From Saccharomycopsis fibuligera x Saccharomycopsis cf. fibuligera (lineage: Eukaryota > Ascomycota > Saccharomycetes > Ascoideales > Saccharomycopsidaceae), in the NCBI GenBank assembly GCA_001936135.1, contig CP012810.1, forward strand, positions 2,170,001-2,234,000: DNA of 64,000 nt, in the 5' to 3' direction. Shown piece by piece: positions 42,556 to 56,200 of the stretch. Position 1 is the first letter of the stretch, and the number at the start of each line of letters is the position of its first letter. The notes beneath the pieces are model-generated. The model was not told the DNA's origin. It searched no databases and saw only the letters and a program-made list of their open reading frames with translations. Position numbers and translations under genes: made by a program.

Positions 42556-44613
42556 ATGAGCAAAAGGCCAGCGAGTCCCTCAAAGGAACAACGGCCAAGT
42601 CCCTCAGGACCAAAGAAACTTAAAGCATCCGACAATGACAGCGCCAACATCAAGGTTTCAGTGCGGGTGAGACCGTTTACCGCCAAAGAGAGGAGCTCTA
42701 AGCAGCCAAATCTCGTGTCAATGGACCCAGAACGCCAGATAGCCCAGCTTGATGCTCCGCCAAATCAAGATATATTGACAGATGAACAAAGTTATAGGAG
42801 AAGTACTACGTTTTCTCGGCGCTCAATGAGCAATCAGCCCAAAGTGTTCAAGTTTGATCACTCCTTATCGTCTTTTGATCCAAATGACAAATCGTTTGTA
42901 GATCAAAAAGAAACTTATGAAACAGTCGGAAGAGAATACCTTTATCATACTTTGGACGGATACAATACTTGTGTTTTTGCATACGGGCAAACAGGATCAG
43001 GTAAATCATACACCATGATGGGATCTAATGATAACCCAGGTCTCATACCACGAATCTGCAAAGAGTTGTTCCAGAGGTCTGAAAAACTTTTAAACGAAAA
43101 GCAGATCACAGTTACTGTCAAAATATCATACTTTGAAATTTATAATGAATATGTGTACGATTTGTTGAATATACCTGAGCTACAGTCGGAAAAGCAACAG
43201 TCGAAGTCACTGCAGTCTCGAAGATCCACTATTAGTACGGGGACAGTGAAAGAAAGTTTACAGAAGTTGAAAGTTAGAGAGTCACCAGAATATGGGCCAT
43301 ATGTCGAGAATCTAGTCGAGTTCCCAGTGAAAGACTATGACGAAGTTGCCAAATACTTTGAAATTGGAAATTCCAACAGAAAAACTGCAGCTACCAAAAT
43401 GAACCTTTCATCTTCCAGATCACATGCTATTTTCACAATTTCTGTCAAACAGATAGAATATTCGGATATTTTGACAGGAAAAGTGCTAAACGTGAAAAAA
43501 TCAACTTTAAGGCTCATTGATTTAGCTGGTTCCGAAAGACAAAGCACCACGGGAGCCGTGGGGCAACGATTGAAAGAAGGATCAACTATAAACAAATCTT
43601 TAACATGCTTAGGAAGAGTTATAAATGCCTTAGCAAAAGCCAATACCAGTCAAGTATCAGAAAAACCCGAAAAGTCATTAATTCCGTATAGGGACTCTAC
43701 GCTTACCTGGATTTTGAAAGAATCCCTTGGGGGAAATTCTAAAACAGCAATGATCGCTTGCATATCGCCTTGCGATTATGAAGAAACTTTATCAACATTA
43801 TGGTATGCAAGTAATGCAAAGAAAATCAAAACAGATGCCAAAATCAATAAAGATGAGGCTTCTAAATTAAATGATGAACTTTCAAACAAGCTACATTCTA
43901 TGCAAAACAAAATCAAGCAGCTTGAAGCTGAACTTTCCAAAAAGTCAGTAAGTCAAAAAGCAGAGAAAGAAAAAGAGATTATTCAAGCTACTCAGCACAA
44001 GATAAGCAATAACTACAAAAAATATCTTGAATATTATGATGAAAAACTTATAGAAGAAGAAAGTAAAAACAAGATACTTATCAACGAGATTAATAGGCTA
44101 AGAGCGGAAAATATGGAACTTAATAATAGTCTAAACTCGATTATAGGGCCTATATTCAACGATAGTTATCTTCAAGATGACAACGACGCTGACGAGGATG
44201 TTCGAAAAGTGTTGCAAATTAAAAACAAAAAACTTGAAATGAATTTGAAGCGAAGCAAAACTGTTAATTTCACCACTTTAGCACCAATCAAATCACCAAG
44301 AAAAAACTCCACCGTTGACCCTACTTCTCCATACAAAGCAAGTCATATGGGATTAAAAGATTTGGCCGAGCAAGGTAAAGAAAACAGCCTCACTTTGAGC
44401 ACAAAAAGTGGTGACTCGCAGCCAAGCCCTTCACGAAGTCCTCTGTCGAAGAAGGCCAACGTCGACAGCACAAAAATGAAAAAATTTGACGAACTTTTCC
44501 GGGCTTTTGATGACCTCAAAAATACTTGTCAGCAAACCCAGACTAGCATGCAAAATGACTTGCAGAGATTCAATCCAGAGAGATTTCAAAATGACTTTAC
44601 GACCAAAGATTAA
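42556..44613 (+). CDS. Short N-terminal-motor kinesin, kinesin-3-like
   Basis: This 685-aa protein has a basic N-terminal tail, then a motor domain at about residues 30-430. The P-loop is GQTGSGKSYT (about 144), switch I is NLSSSRSHAIF and switch II is LIDLAGSERQ. INKSLTCLGRVINALA follows, then YRDSTLTWILKESLGGNSKT. The TW-L-LGGNSKT form and the ETLSTLWYASNAKKI segment resemble the Unc104/KIF1 (kinesin-3) class rather than Cin8/Kip1, Kip2, Kip3 or Kar3. A coiled coil covers about 435-540 and the tail has Ser/Pro-rich phospho-type sites. No FHA or PH domain follows, so it is far shorter than typical kinesin-3 motors. S. cerevisiae lacks this class. Cargo and function are unknown. Confidence 0.85.
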   Translation: MSKRPASPSKEQRPSPSGPKKLKASDNDSANIKVSVRVRPFTAKERSSKQPNLVSMDPERQIAQLDAPPNQDILTDEQSYRRSTTFSRRSMSNQPKVFKFDHSLSSFDPNDKSFVDQKETYETVGREYLYHTLDGYNTCVFAYGQTGSGKSYTMMGSNDNPGLIPRICKELFQRSEKLLNEKQITVTVKISYFEIYNEYVYDLLNIPELQSEKQQSKSLQSRRSTISTGTVKESLQKLKVRESPEYGPYVENLVEFPVKDYDEVAKYFEIGNSNRKTAATKMNLSSSRSHAIFTISVKQIEYSDILTGKVLNVKKSTLRLIDLAGSERQSTTGAVGQRLKEGSTINKSLTCLGRVINALAKANTSQVSEKPEKSLIPYRDSTLTWILKESLGGNSKTAMIACISPCDYEETLSTLWYASNAKKIKTDAKINKDEASKLNDELSNKLHSMQNKIKQLEAELSKKSVSQKAEKEKEIIQATQHKISNNYKKYLEYYDEKLIEEESKNKILINEINRLRAENMELNNSLNSIIGPIFNDSYLQDDNDADEDVRKVLQIKNKKLEMNLKRSKTVNFTTLAPIKSPRKNSTVDPTSPYKASHMGLKDLAEQGKENSLTLSTKSGDSQPSPSRSPLSKKANVDSTKMKKFDELFRAFDDLKNTCQQTQTSMQNDLQRFNPERFQNDFTTKD

Positions 44614-44811
44614 TCTGAGATAAATCTACTTTTTTTTTATTAGTTCCTTTTTCTTTCTTCGTTCACTATCTTGCGTTGTATTTATTCATTGTACTTTTAT
44701 TTTGTTGGTTTATTTTGTTGTCTATTTTACATGTTTAGCTTTCTTTGTCGGACTTATATACTTATTTTTTGAATTGTGCGTGTTATATCATGGTTTTTTT
44801 TGTCAATCTCT
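44614..44811. other. Short convergent intergene, kinesin / FMT1
   Basis: These 198 bp of T-rich sequence are shared by both 3' ends. Confidence 0.6.
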
Positions 44812-45933
44812 TCACAAATCCTTTTTACTTGTAAACACATTCGGAGTGTCACCAGCCTTTTTCTTCAATCTAGTCATGAATATTTCTGCATCCTCTTCAC
44901 CAAAACATTCAAATTTGAATTTATCACAAGACACAAAACCATCATTCACTTTAATAATAACTTTTTGCTTGTCTTCTCCCAACTGAAATTCGCCGTTTTG
45001 CGTCAATGTTTCAGCACCTTGCTCTTCGGCTTTTATATTATACAAAATTACTCGTCTATACCCCTGTTGTTGTTTTTTCTTCTTCTTGAGGCTTATTTCC
45101 TTAAACGAGTATAAAGATCCTAACACATTTATTCTTCTAACAAGCTGATCCTTACCGTACTCATTCCAGCGAATTTCCTTCATTGAGGGGCTAACTTTGC
45201 TAGCGTATGAGTAATCGTATTTCAGTTGCTGTACCGGAAGCTCTTGCACATTCTTATAAAGGCCGTCTTGTAACACTTTCACTAACAATTCACCTCCAAC
45301 AGTTGCAAGTTTATCTCTCAAACTATTAAAAGTCTCTTTTTCATCAACAGATATTTCATCTGACTGTAGCACAATTTTTCCCTGGTCAAACTTGGTAGGA
45401 TGTAAAGTTTGCACCGTGACCCCCGTTTTTGCATCATTATTTAGTAGTGCATATTGAAGAGGTGAAGCTCCTGAATATTTTGGTAACAATGAAGGATGCA
45501 CATTCAATCCACAATACTTCAAATTTTTGATAAAATCAGCCGGTATCAACTTACCGTAAGAAACCGCAATTGCAATATCATACTGATTTTGTTGTAGTTC
45601 ATTTATTTCTTGTTTAGTTTCTGCTCTAATGATATTTATACCCAATCGTTCAGCAACTTGAACAATAGGCACATCTACTAATGTGCTAAGTCCTCTTCCG
45701 GATAATTTTGCCGGTCTTGCAATAAGATCAACATTTGAAATTAATTCTGCATTATTGCATTGAAGGTCAATTAGGGATTTGAAACTTTTAATACTAAACT
45801 CATCTGAACCGAAAAACGCAATATTTAATTTATTTTTCCATGATTTTGATAATGCAAAGGATCTTCTTGATTGGGCCTGATTGCCATATCTGGCATATAC
45901 AGTTTTCCTCGCTGTATTTCTTAAGCAAAACAT
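44812..45933 (-). CDS. FMT1: Fmt1, mitochondrial methionyl-tRNA formyltransferase
   Basis: The enzyme transfers formyl from 10-formyl-THF to Met-tRNA for mitochondrial initiation. The frame opens at 45999, but the Met at 45933 is preferred because MFCLRNTARKTVYARYG and the following residues form a basic presequence. This gives 373 aa. The N-terminal formyltransferase domain starts LNIAFFGSDEFS. The catalytic block GLNVHPSLLPKYSGASPLQY contains the Asn and His of the active site, with the Asp likely in TKFDQGKI. The C-terminal domain begins near SYASKVSPSMKEIRW. Yeast Fmt1 is about 393-401 aa. The Leu-rich SGRG segment (residues about 60-70) matches bacterial Fmt. It faces the kinesin gene. 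Confidence 0.93.
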   Translation of the reverse strand: MFCLRNTARKTVYARYGNQAQSRRSFALSKSWKNKLNIAFFGSDEFSIKSFKSLIDLQCNNAELISNVDLIARPAKLSGRGLSTLVDVPIVQVAERLGINIIRAETKQEINELQQNQYDIAIAVSYGKLIPADFIKNLKYCGLNVHPSLLPKYSGASPLQYALLNNDAKTGVTVQTLHPTKFDQGKIVLQSDEISVDEKETFNSLRDKLATVGGELLVKVLQDGLYKNVQELPVQQLKYDYSYASKVSPSMKEIRWNEYGKDQLVRRINVLGSLYSFKEISLKKKKKQQQGYRRVILYNIKAEEQGAETLTQNGEFQLGEDKQKVIIKVNDGFVSCDKFKFECFGEEDAEIFMTRLKKKAGDTPNVFTSKKDL

Positions 45934-47265
45934 GATAGCATTTAGTTTGTTACTTCTCCAGGCATTATTACCCCAATCCGGAGTTTCATAATTGTGCATG
46001 GTTATAAGACTTAAAAAGTGCCTGTCTTAGACTAGAAATTACTAAAACATCCTTACACAATTACATAACCCGTACACCATATATACAGTGCTTTCAACCT
46101 AGCTCCTTAAATTATAGTCGTATGTTTTTGACGTTATGCATTGCGTTGTTCAAACAAATAAAGTGGTTCCTTGTAAAGTCCCAAGACATAAGAACTCAAA
46201 GGATGTTCTTTCTTTGCTACTGATATACTGCCAGCGTACTTATATAGAAATATATTAGGAGAATAACCACAAAAGCTCCAACGGGAACATTTGAAGGTGC
46301 TATAACTCTACAATCCTTGGCCCCTCAGTTACACTATATCTCTCAAAGTGAACAAAGTTGTAGAGAATCACAATAAAGATATTAACACTTGTTAGCAACA
46401 GAGGCCACTACTATTAGTAGTCGCAACTGCAATGTTCATCATAAAAGTGCTTATAAGCACAGCTAGGACGTTAATACTCCCTGGTTCCCAATAACGCTTT
46501 TGTACGTACGTAGTTACATCTACTTAGGTAATTGCTTTTTGAGAAAAATAAGAGTTTTATGGGGTTTATGAGGCTATTGGATCCATTTTTAAACTTATGT
46601 ATTATGGTATAGGTTATTTATTTTTGAGGTCACAATTGTCGTGCGGGGCCTGTCTTTCAAAGGTAACTTTAGATGGTTTTTGTTTCTATCTGTGTGTATA
46701 TATAAGCTATAGTGTAATATAAGTGTACGACTGGTACATACAATTCTCGTTCATTACTTTGAGTTCTTGATTAAAGGATATTGTTTTGGCTAATAACTTT
46801 GTAATGGTCGCAAGTGGCTTCCCGTTTAAGAAATCTTTATTATTATTTGACCAAGAGCATTCTCTGTTTTCTATTTGGTTGCACATAAAGAAGACACTAT
46901 CGCTTAATCTCCCAATCAGCTTTACTGCATATAGCTTTTCAAACGTATATAATAATATGTGATTTAGAATTATAATTATTGATGACTGGATAGATAGATT
47001 TACAAATTTATACGATTGTAATTAAAAAAAATTAAATAAATTCATTTATAGACAAAAATGTAAAGCCTCTACGTAAAAGCAAAGAGGTTAAGATAATGGG
47101 AATAATATACATGAGATGAAAACATCAGCTCCCAAAATATAGCAATGCTTTAGGCAAATAAAATAACAGCAAGTGAAAAAAAATAAAAAAATAAAAAAAT
47201 AACAATAAAAATAAAAAATGTAGCAGCAAAAAATCAATGCATGCCAAGCTTTCATGCTAACTCAG
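45934..47265. other. 1.3-kb intergene between VPS13 3' end and FMT1
   Basis: Both neighbours are on the minus strand, so this holds the VPS13 3' UTR and the FMT1 upstream region. It contains a perfect 14-bp palindrome GTGCTTATAAGCAC (46447-46460), ACGTACGTA at 46504-46513, and an A-rich stretch with AAAAAT units at 47172-47222. No gene or RNA with a complete signature is seen. Confidence 0.5.
46447..46460. promoter_or_regulatory. Perfect 14-bp palindrome GTGCTTATAAGCAC
   Basis: This self-complementary site lies about 510 bp upstream of the FMT1 start in a gene-poor stretch. It could bind a dimeric regulator or be a transcript hairpin; no known motif is assigned. Confidence 0.35.
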
Positions 47266-50200
47266 CTATAGAACAGATTGGCAATGGCGGTTATATTGAT
47301 TAACAGCAATGGCAATTCTATTGTAAAGGAATTTTTTAGAACGTACATCAGGAATTGGAATAAATGGGCCAGGTCTATTATCAAACAAACCAATCTTAAT
47401 GCCAGTTTTTTCCAAAACAATTGACTTGATTTCCTCATAACTAATTTGCCAACGAGCTTCTAATTTTGTGATTGAAATCAACATAATACTCTTAAAAGTA
47501 ATCATAAAGACAAGTTCACCACCTGGAAGCACCATATGAGCCAAATATCTCTCTGTAGCTGAAAATTCTCCTCCATTAATAGTCTTCAACCAGTATTGCC
47601 CCTGAGCTTCTTCAATAGAATAACTTCTCACAATACCATCGTGGCCTACAACACGAGGTAGCCTAACCTTGTCCAAAGCATTATTGTCAAATACCGTAGT
47701 TGTATTACGGATGCCTTCACTAATATTAGATGTTAAATCAAACACACCAATAGCAGCTTTAGTAGGCAACCCTATAATACCTTTGCCAATACCTTTGAAA
47801 AAGCCAGAAGTTCCTTCTGATGATGCGCCTTCAATTGGAGCCAAAGCAATGCCACTGACGCCGCTAGAAATAGAATCAACAAAAGAGGTTGCACCTGATC
47901 TGAAGCCAACAAGCGCATGATTAGGTTTATTTCGGCGTAAATTATAACGTCTTCTTTCTTGATAACTTTTATCCAAAGTTGCCAATGATAAACCTTTAGC
48001 CACAGATCCAGTAAATCTTGCAACACTATCAGAAACTCCAAATACAGATTTTTTCAAAAAACTTAAACCACCTTTTGCAATACTAATACCAAGTTCTTGT
48101 GGTCTATCATTCATAATTAATCCTTGATATGGCTCATAGAAAATATCCATGACACCAGAGCTAAGATTGTTGAATAACCCAACAGGATTCCCCAAGAAAT
48201 CGGCTGACCCTAAAACTTTATGCAACTGGAAAAAGAAATCTTGACTGTAGTGGGTTTGAATAGAATGCAAAAGTATGGGGATTGGAACTCTAATATTCTC
48301 AATAAATAATGCATTCAATTTTATAGGTGCATCATTAACATTTCCAATGGCCATAGTCAACACATTCAAAAAGAACATTAAAGCATTTTGAGAGTCTGTT
48401 TTGTTACTTGCCGCATTGACTCTTTCAGTTCTAACAAAAGAAAGATTTATTTGCGTTGGTTGTAAATGTAGAGCTTCAAAATAGATATCTTGACCGACCA
48501 TCGCCGTGGAAGGTTTTGGAATCTCTATTACTTCTTCGCACAAGACTTCTCTTTTTTCTTCTTTTTTGCCTAATGGAATCTTTGAGAATTCTAATATAGC
48601 AAATAAGAAGTCTTCATCAATATCAATGGTAATCTCCTGAAGCAATAGTGTTGCATATTTCACATACAAAACACCATGACTATCATCCTTCACTCTACTG
48701 ATGGAGAAATGGAAAGTTGGATGAACTTCAACCTCTTGGCTAGATTGCGGAACCACCGATGGATAAATGACAATTGGGAACATTCCACCAAACAATTGAT
48801 TATCAACTTGCACCCACTTTAAATTCCAGATTATGGTCTGATAAAGTTCAGATTCATTATACTTAACTTCTAGGCCTCTAAATGTAATATAGCACAATTC
48901 TTGAAGCTTGTTGTTTATAAGTGATAAGCCCAAACCTTTGAAATTTACCGCAACACGCATAGAATAATGCTCATCTTCAGCTGCTTCAATCTTACTTCTA
49001 GTCTCAAGAGCAATACTAGAACTAGATCTCGACTCTGTTTTGTAAATGTTTGTTGGATCTGAATCACTAATCACTAAAGCTTGAGTTGGGCCGTCAGCAA
49101 CAATATTAATATCGACAGCCGAGCTAGACAAGTTTTTGAATTGTGGAAGATGCATAACACCAAGATTACCTATTTCTGCAAGCTGAATGCTTCTGTCTTT
49201 ACCATGGGATCTCAAAACAAGCTCCTTGACAATTCCTGCTGGATAGTCCCATGCGTAAGGCATAACACTCTTCGGAGGAATTTTGTAAAAGATAGGCTTA
49301 AAATGATTATCTTTCTTAACAGGAGCTCCACTTTCATCAATGTACGGATTACTTTGATAAAAAACAAACTCTGTATTGCTGAAATTTCTGATAGAGTATG
49401 GCCAACGGCCTTGAGCATCTTGTATGCGCACAAACAAAGTAGCATTTTCCAACAAGACAACAACTTTTAAAAGAACATGTCCAGTGTTTTGTTTTAATAT
49501 CTTGAGGAATACCTCGCCAATATCTTTAATACTGAATGGAGATGACCATTGAGAATTACCGCCCAAATATCTAATCTTTAACTCTTTATCTTCTCCTGAG
49601 CAAGTTTGTAATAATGGTAACGATTCACCTGGTTTTATGCTCAATATATTGGAAGATCCAATTTCATTAATGTTGAGCTCATGGGAAAGGTTATTTGTAA
49701 TGATGAATCTTGGTGAAATAGTAACCACTTTCGTATTCAAATATTTACCTTCACCCTCTTTAATATCAACCCCAACATTGATTTCAGAACGCTTGTCTTT
49801 AACTGGCATAGAAAGATTGAAAAATTGACCAATTGCATCCAAACTAATTTCTCTACTCCACTGAGAATCTGCAACATTCAAAAATGCTCTATTTTTTCTA
49901 TCTCCATCGTTTTCAAACGAGAACATCTTTGGTTGAGACGACTTCATCTTGTTTGGATCATCCAAATTAGAAGTTGCAATAGAATGCAAAGCATTATATT
50001 TTTCTCCCAAGACCAAATTCTGGCCTGTTCTGTTCAAGATAATGTAAGGAGAGTAAATAGATACTTTGATGCCGACACCAGCTTCATTGCTTCTGCTGTA
50101 AGCAATATTCAATCTAAGTTTTTGTTTATCCTCGTGCATCAAATCTAATCTATTATCAATTGGGAAATCGCTATCGGTAGAAGAGTTAATAATGGCAAAC

Positions 50201-53200
50201 TCACTCTTTCCAAAACCACAATTTAACGGTTCGACACTCAAAAGAAGTAAGTGAGCTAAATTAACAAAGTGGATATTAGATGAAGTTCCCTTTTTAAGTG
50301 TAACGATCCATGATCTTCTAATGGTTTTGTCATAAATACGGTACTTCATATCATATGGCAACAAATTCTCAATTTGCAATGGTGAAGAAATAATAATTTC
50401 AAGATGTGGGTATATTCTTCTTGCACTGTCAGAATATTTTTTAGCATCAACTTGAAAATAAAATGATGAATCTTCTCTATTACCAGTCGCAGTACATTCC
50501 AAAGAAGCCGACTGATCGTAAAGAGTCTTCCAATGAATTCTTGATGATGACCAGTTGTAAGACGAGCCAGAAATGTCTGGTTTAACTGCAACTGGTTCTT
50601 TGTAAACACGATCGATTGGTAATGCAAAAGACTCACCAGCACCAATCGGATAAACCTCATTGACGCCCCTATCAGAAGATAAACCAACCCCAACAAGTAT
50701 ACCAACACCAGAGGTGTTTTTCACTGTTATAGTGGATTTCAAAACAATTTGCTTCACATTATCTTCAGTTAATACAACAGAACATGCAAGACGATTATGA
50801 ACACCCTGAATTGGTGGGTTCATCATAAATAGCTCTTCACCTTCACCAATCAAAGATATTGAATCCACAGTCTTGTATGGTGATCCAACTAATTCAACAG
50901 CAATAGCACCTTTATTACTATCAACGTCCAAGTTTTCACGAATCTCGGTCCAGTCTTCAAATTGCCATGGAATTGTTTCATTTTGCTTAATAGTGTGAAT
51001 ATTAAATCTTGATGATTTATCCTCAGAGTCAATCCAAACCTTAATGTCATAACCGGTTTGATTCAAAATCGTGTAAGGAGCGTTAGAACCACGAGGGGCA
51101 ACATTGATATCAGTTGACACTAATGAATACATTTGGGATAATAAAGTTATAGTACGAGCCGAAAGGGTCACTTCTGCAATATCCCTAGAAATTACATCAA
51201 CATTCAAAGTACCACCTTCTTTATCCAAGATTTTGGAAACATGGAATGCAACCGTCCAAGGTTCCACCAATGGTTCCCATGACGACCTCGCATAATTAAA
51301 GATGTTGACATATGATTGAACTTGGGCATTTAAATCAAGATTAGTTGACCAGTTCTCAGCTGTCACGTTGAATTGTTTGACATTCATATCAATAACTGGT
51401 AGTTCATGAACATCGCCAAGAATAACAAGTCTCAATCCTTCGAAGTCAGCATTCAACAGTTCAGCCTTAATGATCGTTTCTGGCTTAAATAAGCTATCAG
51501 ATTTTTTTGATTTACTAGAGTGGTCCGAATGGAAAGAAGAAGCATAAAAACTTTTTGATAATTTTTTTCTAAATTCTTTAGTGAAAACAGTGTATCCTGA
51601 ATCTCCTTCCTCTTGGTCTTTCGTCATATCTTCTGCCGAATAACCAGCCAATTCATATGCCCTATTTATGATATTGATAGCTAGCCTGATATCACTTAAA
51701 GATAAACGCAAGACTAATGGCTCGATTGAAATTTGCACATTTGATAATAATTTTGTTGGCGTTGAGTTATGAGCATCATAAGCAAAAGAAGCAGAAAAAT
51801 CGTCAATGATACGTAATCTACTATCAAAATTGTTCATACGGCACAAGAACAGACCAACATTGTTAGCCATTAATGTTGCGGTATTCTGACTAGACACAAG
51901 TAATTGACCTAATTTTAATACAATTGCTTCAGTGTCAATAGCAGTCGGATCTGACAATAAAATAACAGAAAAGTCAATAATGTTGATAGTATATGAGATT
52001 TTGCTAGATGATTGCGATTGAGTATCTTGTTTGACAACAGCAGAAGATTCTTTATGAGATTCTTCCATTATTTGATCTTTGCCCTCTTCCTTTCCATCTT
52101 CTTCATCTTCGTCACCCTCAGTGATAGTTGCCAAACCTTCAGATTTTTGATTATCACCGAGCCCAAAACCTTTGTAAGCGTAATCTTTCAAGGCAAACAA
52201 GTAATCAAGAGCAAGAATCATCTTTGGGCTGTCCACAGTTAGCATAAAAGTCAACTGCTTATCTTCGATTTTCCCATCGGAATAAACTTTGCACATAAAT
52301 TGATAGTTGTCATGATCCACTTCTGGAATAATTTCTGTAAACAAATTGTCTTTATTGAGTCTAATGTCCTCAACCGTAAATGAACGCGTATAGATATTGG
52401 ATACATAATGCGAGTTCTCCTTCATTTGGAAATCAATCCCAATATCATTTAACGAGAATCTCGATAACCGTTTTTTCTTTACTGTATTAACATCCGCAAC
52501 TTCTTTGGTATCGTTGTAAACAGACAAGGCTAATTTTCCTACCTGAAATTTGAAGTCAAGTTTAAGGTGATCCAAGTCAACAGGTTGGGCTTCTTTATCA
52601 GTATGGAACAAATCTTTTGAGCCCTTGTTATTCTCACTTGAAGAATTAATGCTGGCTGGAGAAACGGTAATTGAAGCACGAATTGCATCCTCTTCTATTC
52701 TTTTCAAAAGGTCATCTTCTATTTCATATCGAAGAGCCCCTGGAACCGTTTGTACAAGTTGCATTAAATACTGCAACTGATATTCGGTAAGTTTAATTTC
52801 AGAATCTGACATTTTACCCGAGATGATGGACGATGGTCTTCCTGAATCGACTGCTGGATCATCATATCCGTTATCAATTTTGAACGTCATATCAATACCA
52901 TCAATGATATTCAAAAATTGTTTTCTACCATCAAAATAAAAATCAGATGTCACTTGAGTAGATGTAAGACTAGCAATGATTTTACTTAAAATAGCCCCAT
53001 TTTTCTCTTCGATTTTCTCAAATACATTGTTGGCTCTAAATTCACCCAAATACGCAGTAAAATTATCATAATTCCGCAAATTTGTACCTTCCAATTTTGG
53101 GAAAACAATAATTGGTGTTTTAATCAAAATATCATATGACATTTTGTTATTGTTGTTGTCATCAATTTGTGCTGGGCTAATTTTATTATAGTTAGAATCT

Positions 53201-56200
53201 CTAGCTGAATCAAACAACGACTTCATACGCAAAAAGTTCATAATATATCCCATGATTTTCTTAAGAGGCTCTTCGATTAAGTTAACTCTCATTGAACCTG
53301 TCTTAAATTCAACTTTAGAACTAAACAAATTAACATTTGTTTGTGCATCGTAGGTTTCATAAAACACTTCGGCCAAATCTTCACCTTCAATACTAACTAA
53401 TTTTCTTGAAATTGAATCCCTCGGAGAACCTTCATTAATCTCATCATGAAGCGTTAATGCACCCAACTTGAAATGAACCTTTAACCTTTCCGGGAACACC
53501 ACAACATTAACATCACCGGTATTCAATTGCATAGTAGCCAATTTAACATGATCATCCAACAAGACTAAAATGATTCTCTCAAGACCAATTGTAACACTAA
53601 TCATTTGAGGTGCTGTCTCAGTATCCTCTTCAGTATTGTGACGAAGTAAATCAGCTGGAGTTTCTTCAGCATTAGGATCGGTAAACGTTGTCATAATATA
53701 AGTATAGATAGTGAGAAGACTTCTTCTGTTAATCACTGCCTTCACGGCTGCAATATTGAGTTTGATGTCTTGATCATAAAGTTCAATAGGTTCATTGTTG
53801 AGTTCAACAATTCTTTGAGACCTTCTGTATTTGACTGTCATCAAATCCTTCTTCGCGCCTTGTTGTTCATAAATTTCTTCATCATTTTGAGTGAAATTGT
53901 TGGATGATATAATTTTTTTGAACTCTTCTGGACCGCTTTTTTCAACACGGTCAATGAAATTCACATCAGATAAAAGCAAATCAACATTGATTTCTGTAAG
54001 AGTTTTCACAAAAATCATTTCAAAGTTTTCACAAATTAAATCTATAATAGCTTCAGGTGGCCTGAAAGGTGTATCAATGCATTTATATAGGGACAATTTA
54101 AATACATTAACCTTAAAGTTGAAATCAAATTGATGTTGTTTTTCTCGCAAAGGATCACTAGTAGTTGACAATGCTGATGATTGACTCTTCAATTTCGGTC
54201 TCTCTGGTTCAAGGTGATCGGATTGCTTATTATCATCATTATCATTGACTTCCTGATTACTTTCCTGCTCTCCATCGCTCTCTTCAATGAAAGACAAAGC
54301 ATCACTAAATTCATTATCACCTTGAGCATTTTGGAAAACATCCAAAAGGGAATCATCACCAGTCTCATCGTCATCACTCTTTTCTGTAGTTTCAAGGTTT
54401 TCATCCTCAAACTCAGGAATTAACTTTTTTAATAACTGGAGCATAACTTTATATTGATAGTCGGATATTTTTGCATCAATTCGTGGCACATCACCAGAAA
54501 CTTTAAATTTAGTGAAATTATATGCTTGTGGCAATATGGAAATTTGCAATAAAAAATCCGTATTAAAATTTTTCAAAATCAACGCTGGTGGTGCTTCGCT
54601 ATCATTTGTTAATGGATTTCCATTATCATGTAATTGCTCAATGGTAGATTTGATGGTTGGTCCAATTAAAAGTTGTGCATCATGCAAGCGAAGATTGAAT
54701 TTATCATACATCAATTCATTTAATTTGGACCAATCAACTTCGCTGAATTCTGTGGGTGGTTTGGATTTCAACTCCGTGGCTTTGTTTTTATCAATCAAAT
54801 CACTCACAACGCTTATATGGCCTGCATCAATGATACCACATGGAGACTTCCAATCCTTGGGGTCCAACGGAAGAATAATTAATGGTGCCTGTAAATCAAG
54901 TTGGGTATTTATGGTTTTATGTTCCTCTAAAGCATAACGAAGTCCTAATTTTGTTTGTGTTGTTAAACCTTCCACTGTTGCTTCAGCAGCATTCATTATA
55001 GCACTTATGGTATCCTGATGTTGTTTAGGAGGAGTGAAAAAATGAACAATTTTTTCAACAAATTCAGTATGGTAAAAAATGGTCATACTTTTCAACTTTG
55101 CCATTAATTTAGAATCAGCGCTTTCATCTAATGGATTTGACTCAAATGAAACTTGAAAAAATGGTTCTTTATCATGGGTATCAGATGAATCTATATGGGC
55201 TTCATGATTATGTAAATTTTGTTGCATTGGTTTGATACTGACGATATGTTTGTATAATGATGAGCTATCATCACTATCCTCTACTTTAAACTCCTGCAAA
55301 GTGAATTTGCTAAGAACAGAATGAGGCCTTTCAAAAAGTTGGAAATTGCAACCTTCCCACATAATTTCTGCTAAGTTTGATGTTCGATCTCTTATTCTAA
55401 ACGAACCTTTTTCCAAAGATGCAAATAACTTCAATTTTACTCTATCTTTAGGTATATCTATAGCATCAGCTAATACTTGTTGCTCGTCAAATTCTATTGC
55501 ACTAAATAATTCCTGCTTTTGTTCTTCAGTCATGACCAAGGCATTGCTATCAGTGTTGTTTTCATCATGTGAAGATCCTTGGGAACTTTCAGTCAGAGCC
55601 GGTGCACTGCTCCACCAACCGCCAAACCAACCCTTGTTTGTTGTAGTAGTTGCCGCAGTATTGGAAGATTGCGTGGTATCATTTTTGGGGTTCTTTTCTA
55701 ATTCTCGGGTTTCAGCCTTTTGCTTTGCATCTTCTTTATCGATTGCACTTTGAATTTCCACTTTTTCCTTACGGAACTGAGTTCTTGCTAATGATCTATA
55801 GAATTTGATGTCTTCATAAGATATTTTATCTTCTAATTCTTGCAAGCCGTTAAGAATATCTGCACCCAAAACAATATTTTTCAGTTCTGCCGTCAATCTT
55901 TGTTTGAATAATTTGATATATGCCTTTCTATCATCTCTTCTATTTTTCATATATTCCCACGACCATTTGTAATTTTTCTCATGGATTTCGTTCAAAACAA
56001 CATTAGCGACATATTTGAACCATAACCTTGGATGTTCTTTTGGGGTAATTGATTTAGCTGGTCTATACTTTTTGAATTTGAATGTTTTGGCATAAAATCT
56101 GTAATTTGATGCAGTATTTAAAATATTTCTGTACTGATCAGAATCCAAATTGACTGCAAACTCCTTAAAGAATAATTCAGATAGAATGTGTGGATCTGTT

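Noticed and set aside
46216-46325. 33-codon minus-strand open stretch with a hydrophobic segment upstream of FMT1
   Set aside because: It has no ATG, and its length is expected by chance. A GCTAAC near 46390 and a GTATGT near 46735 exist but give no convincing joined product.
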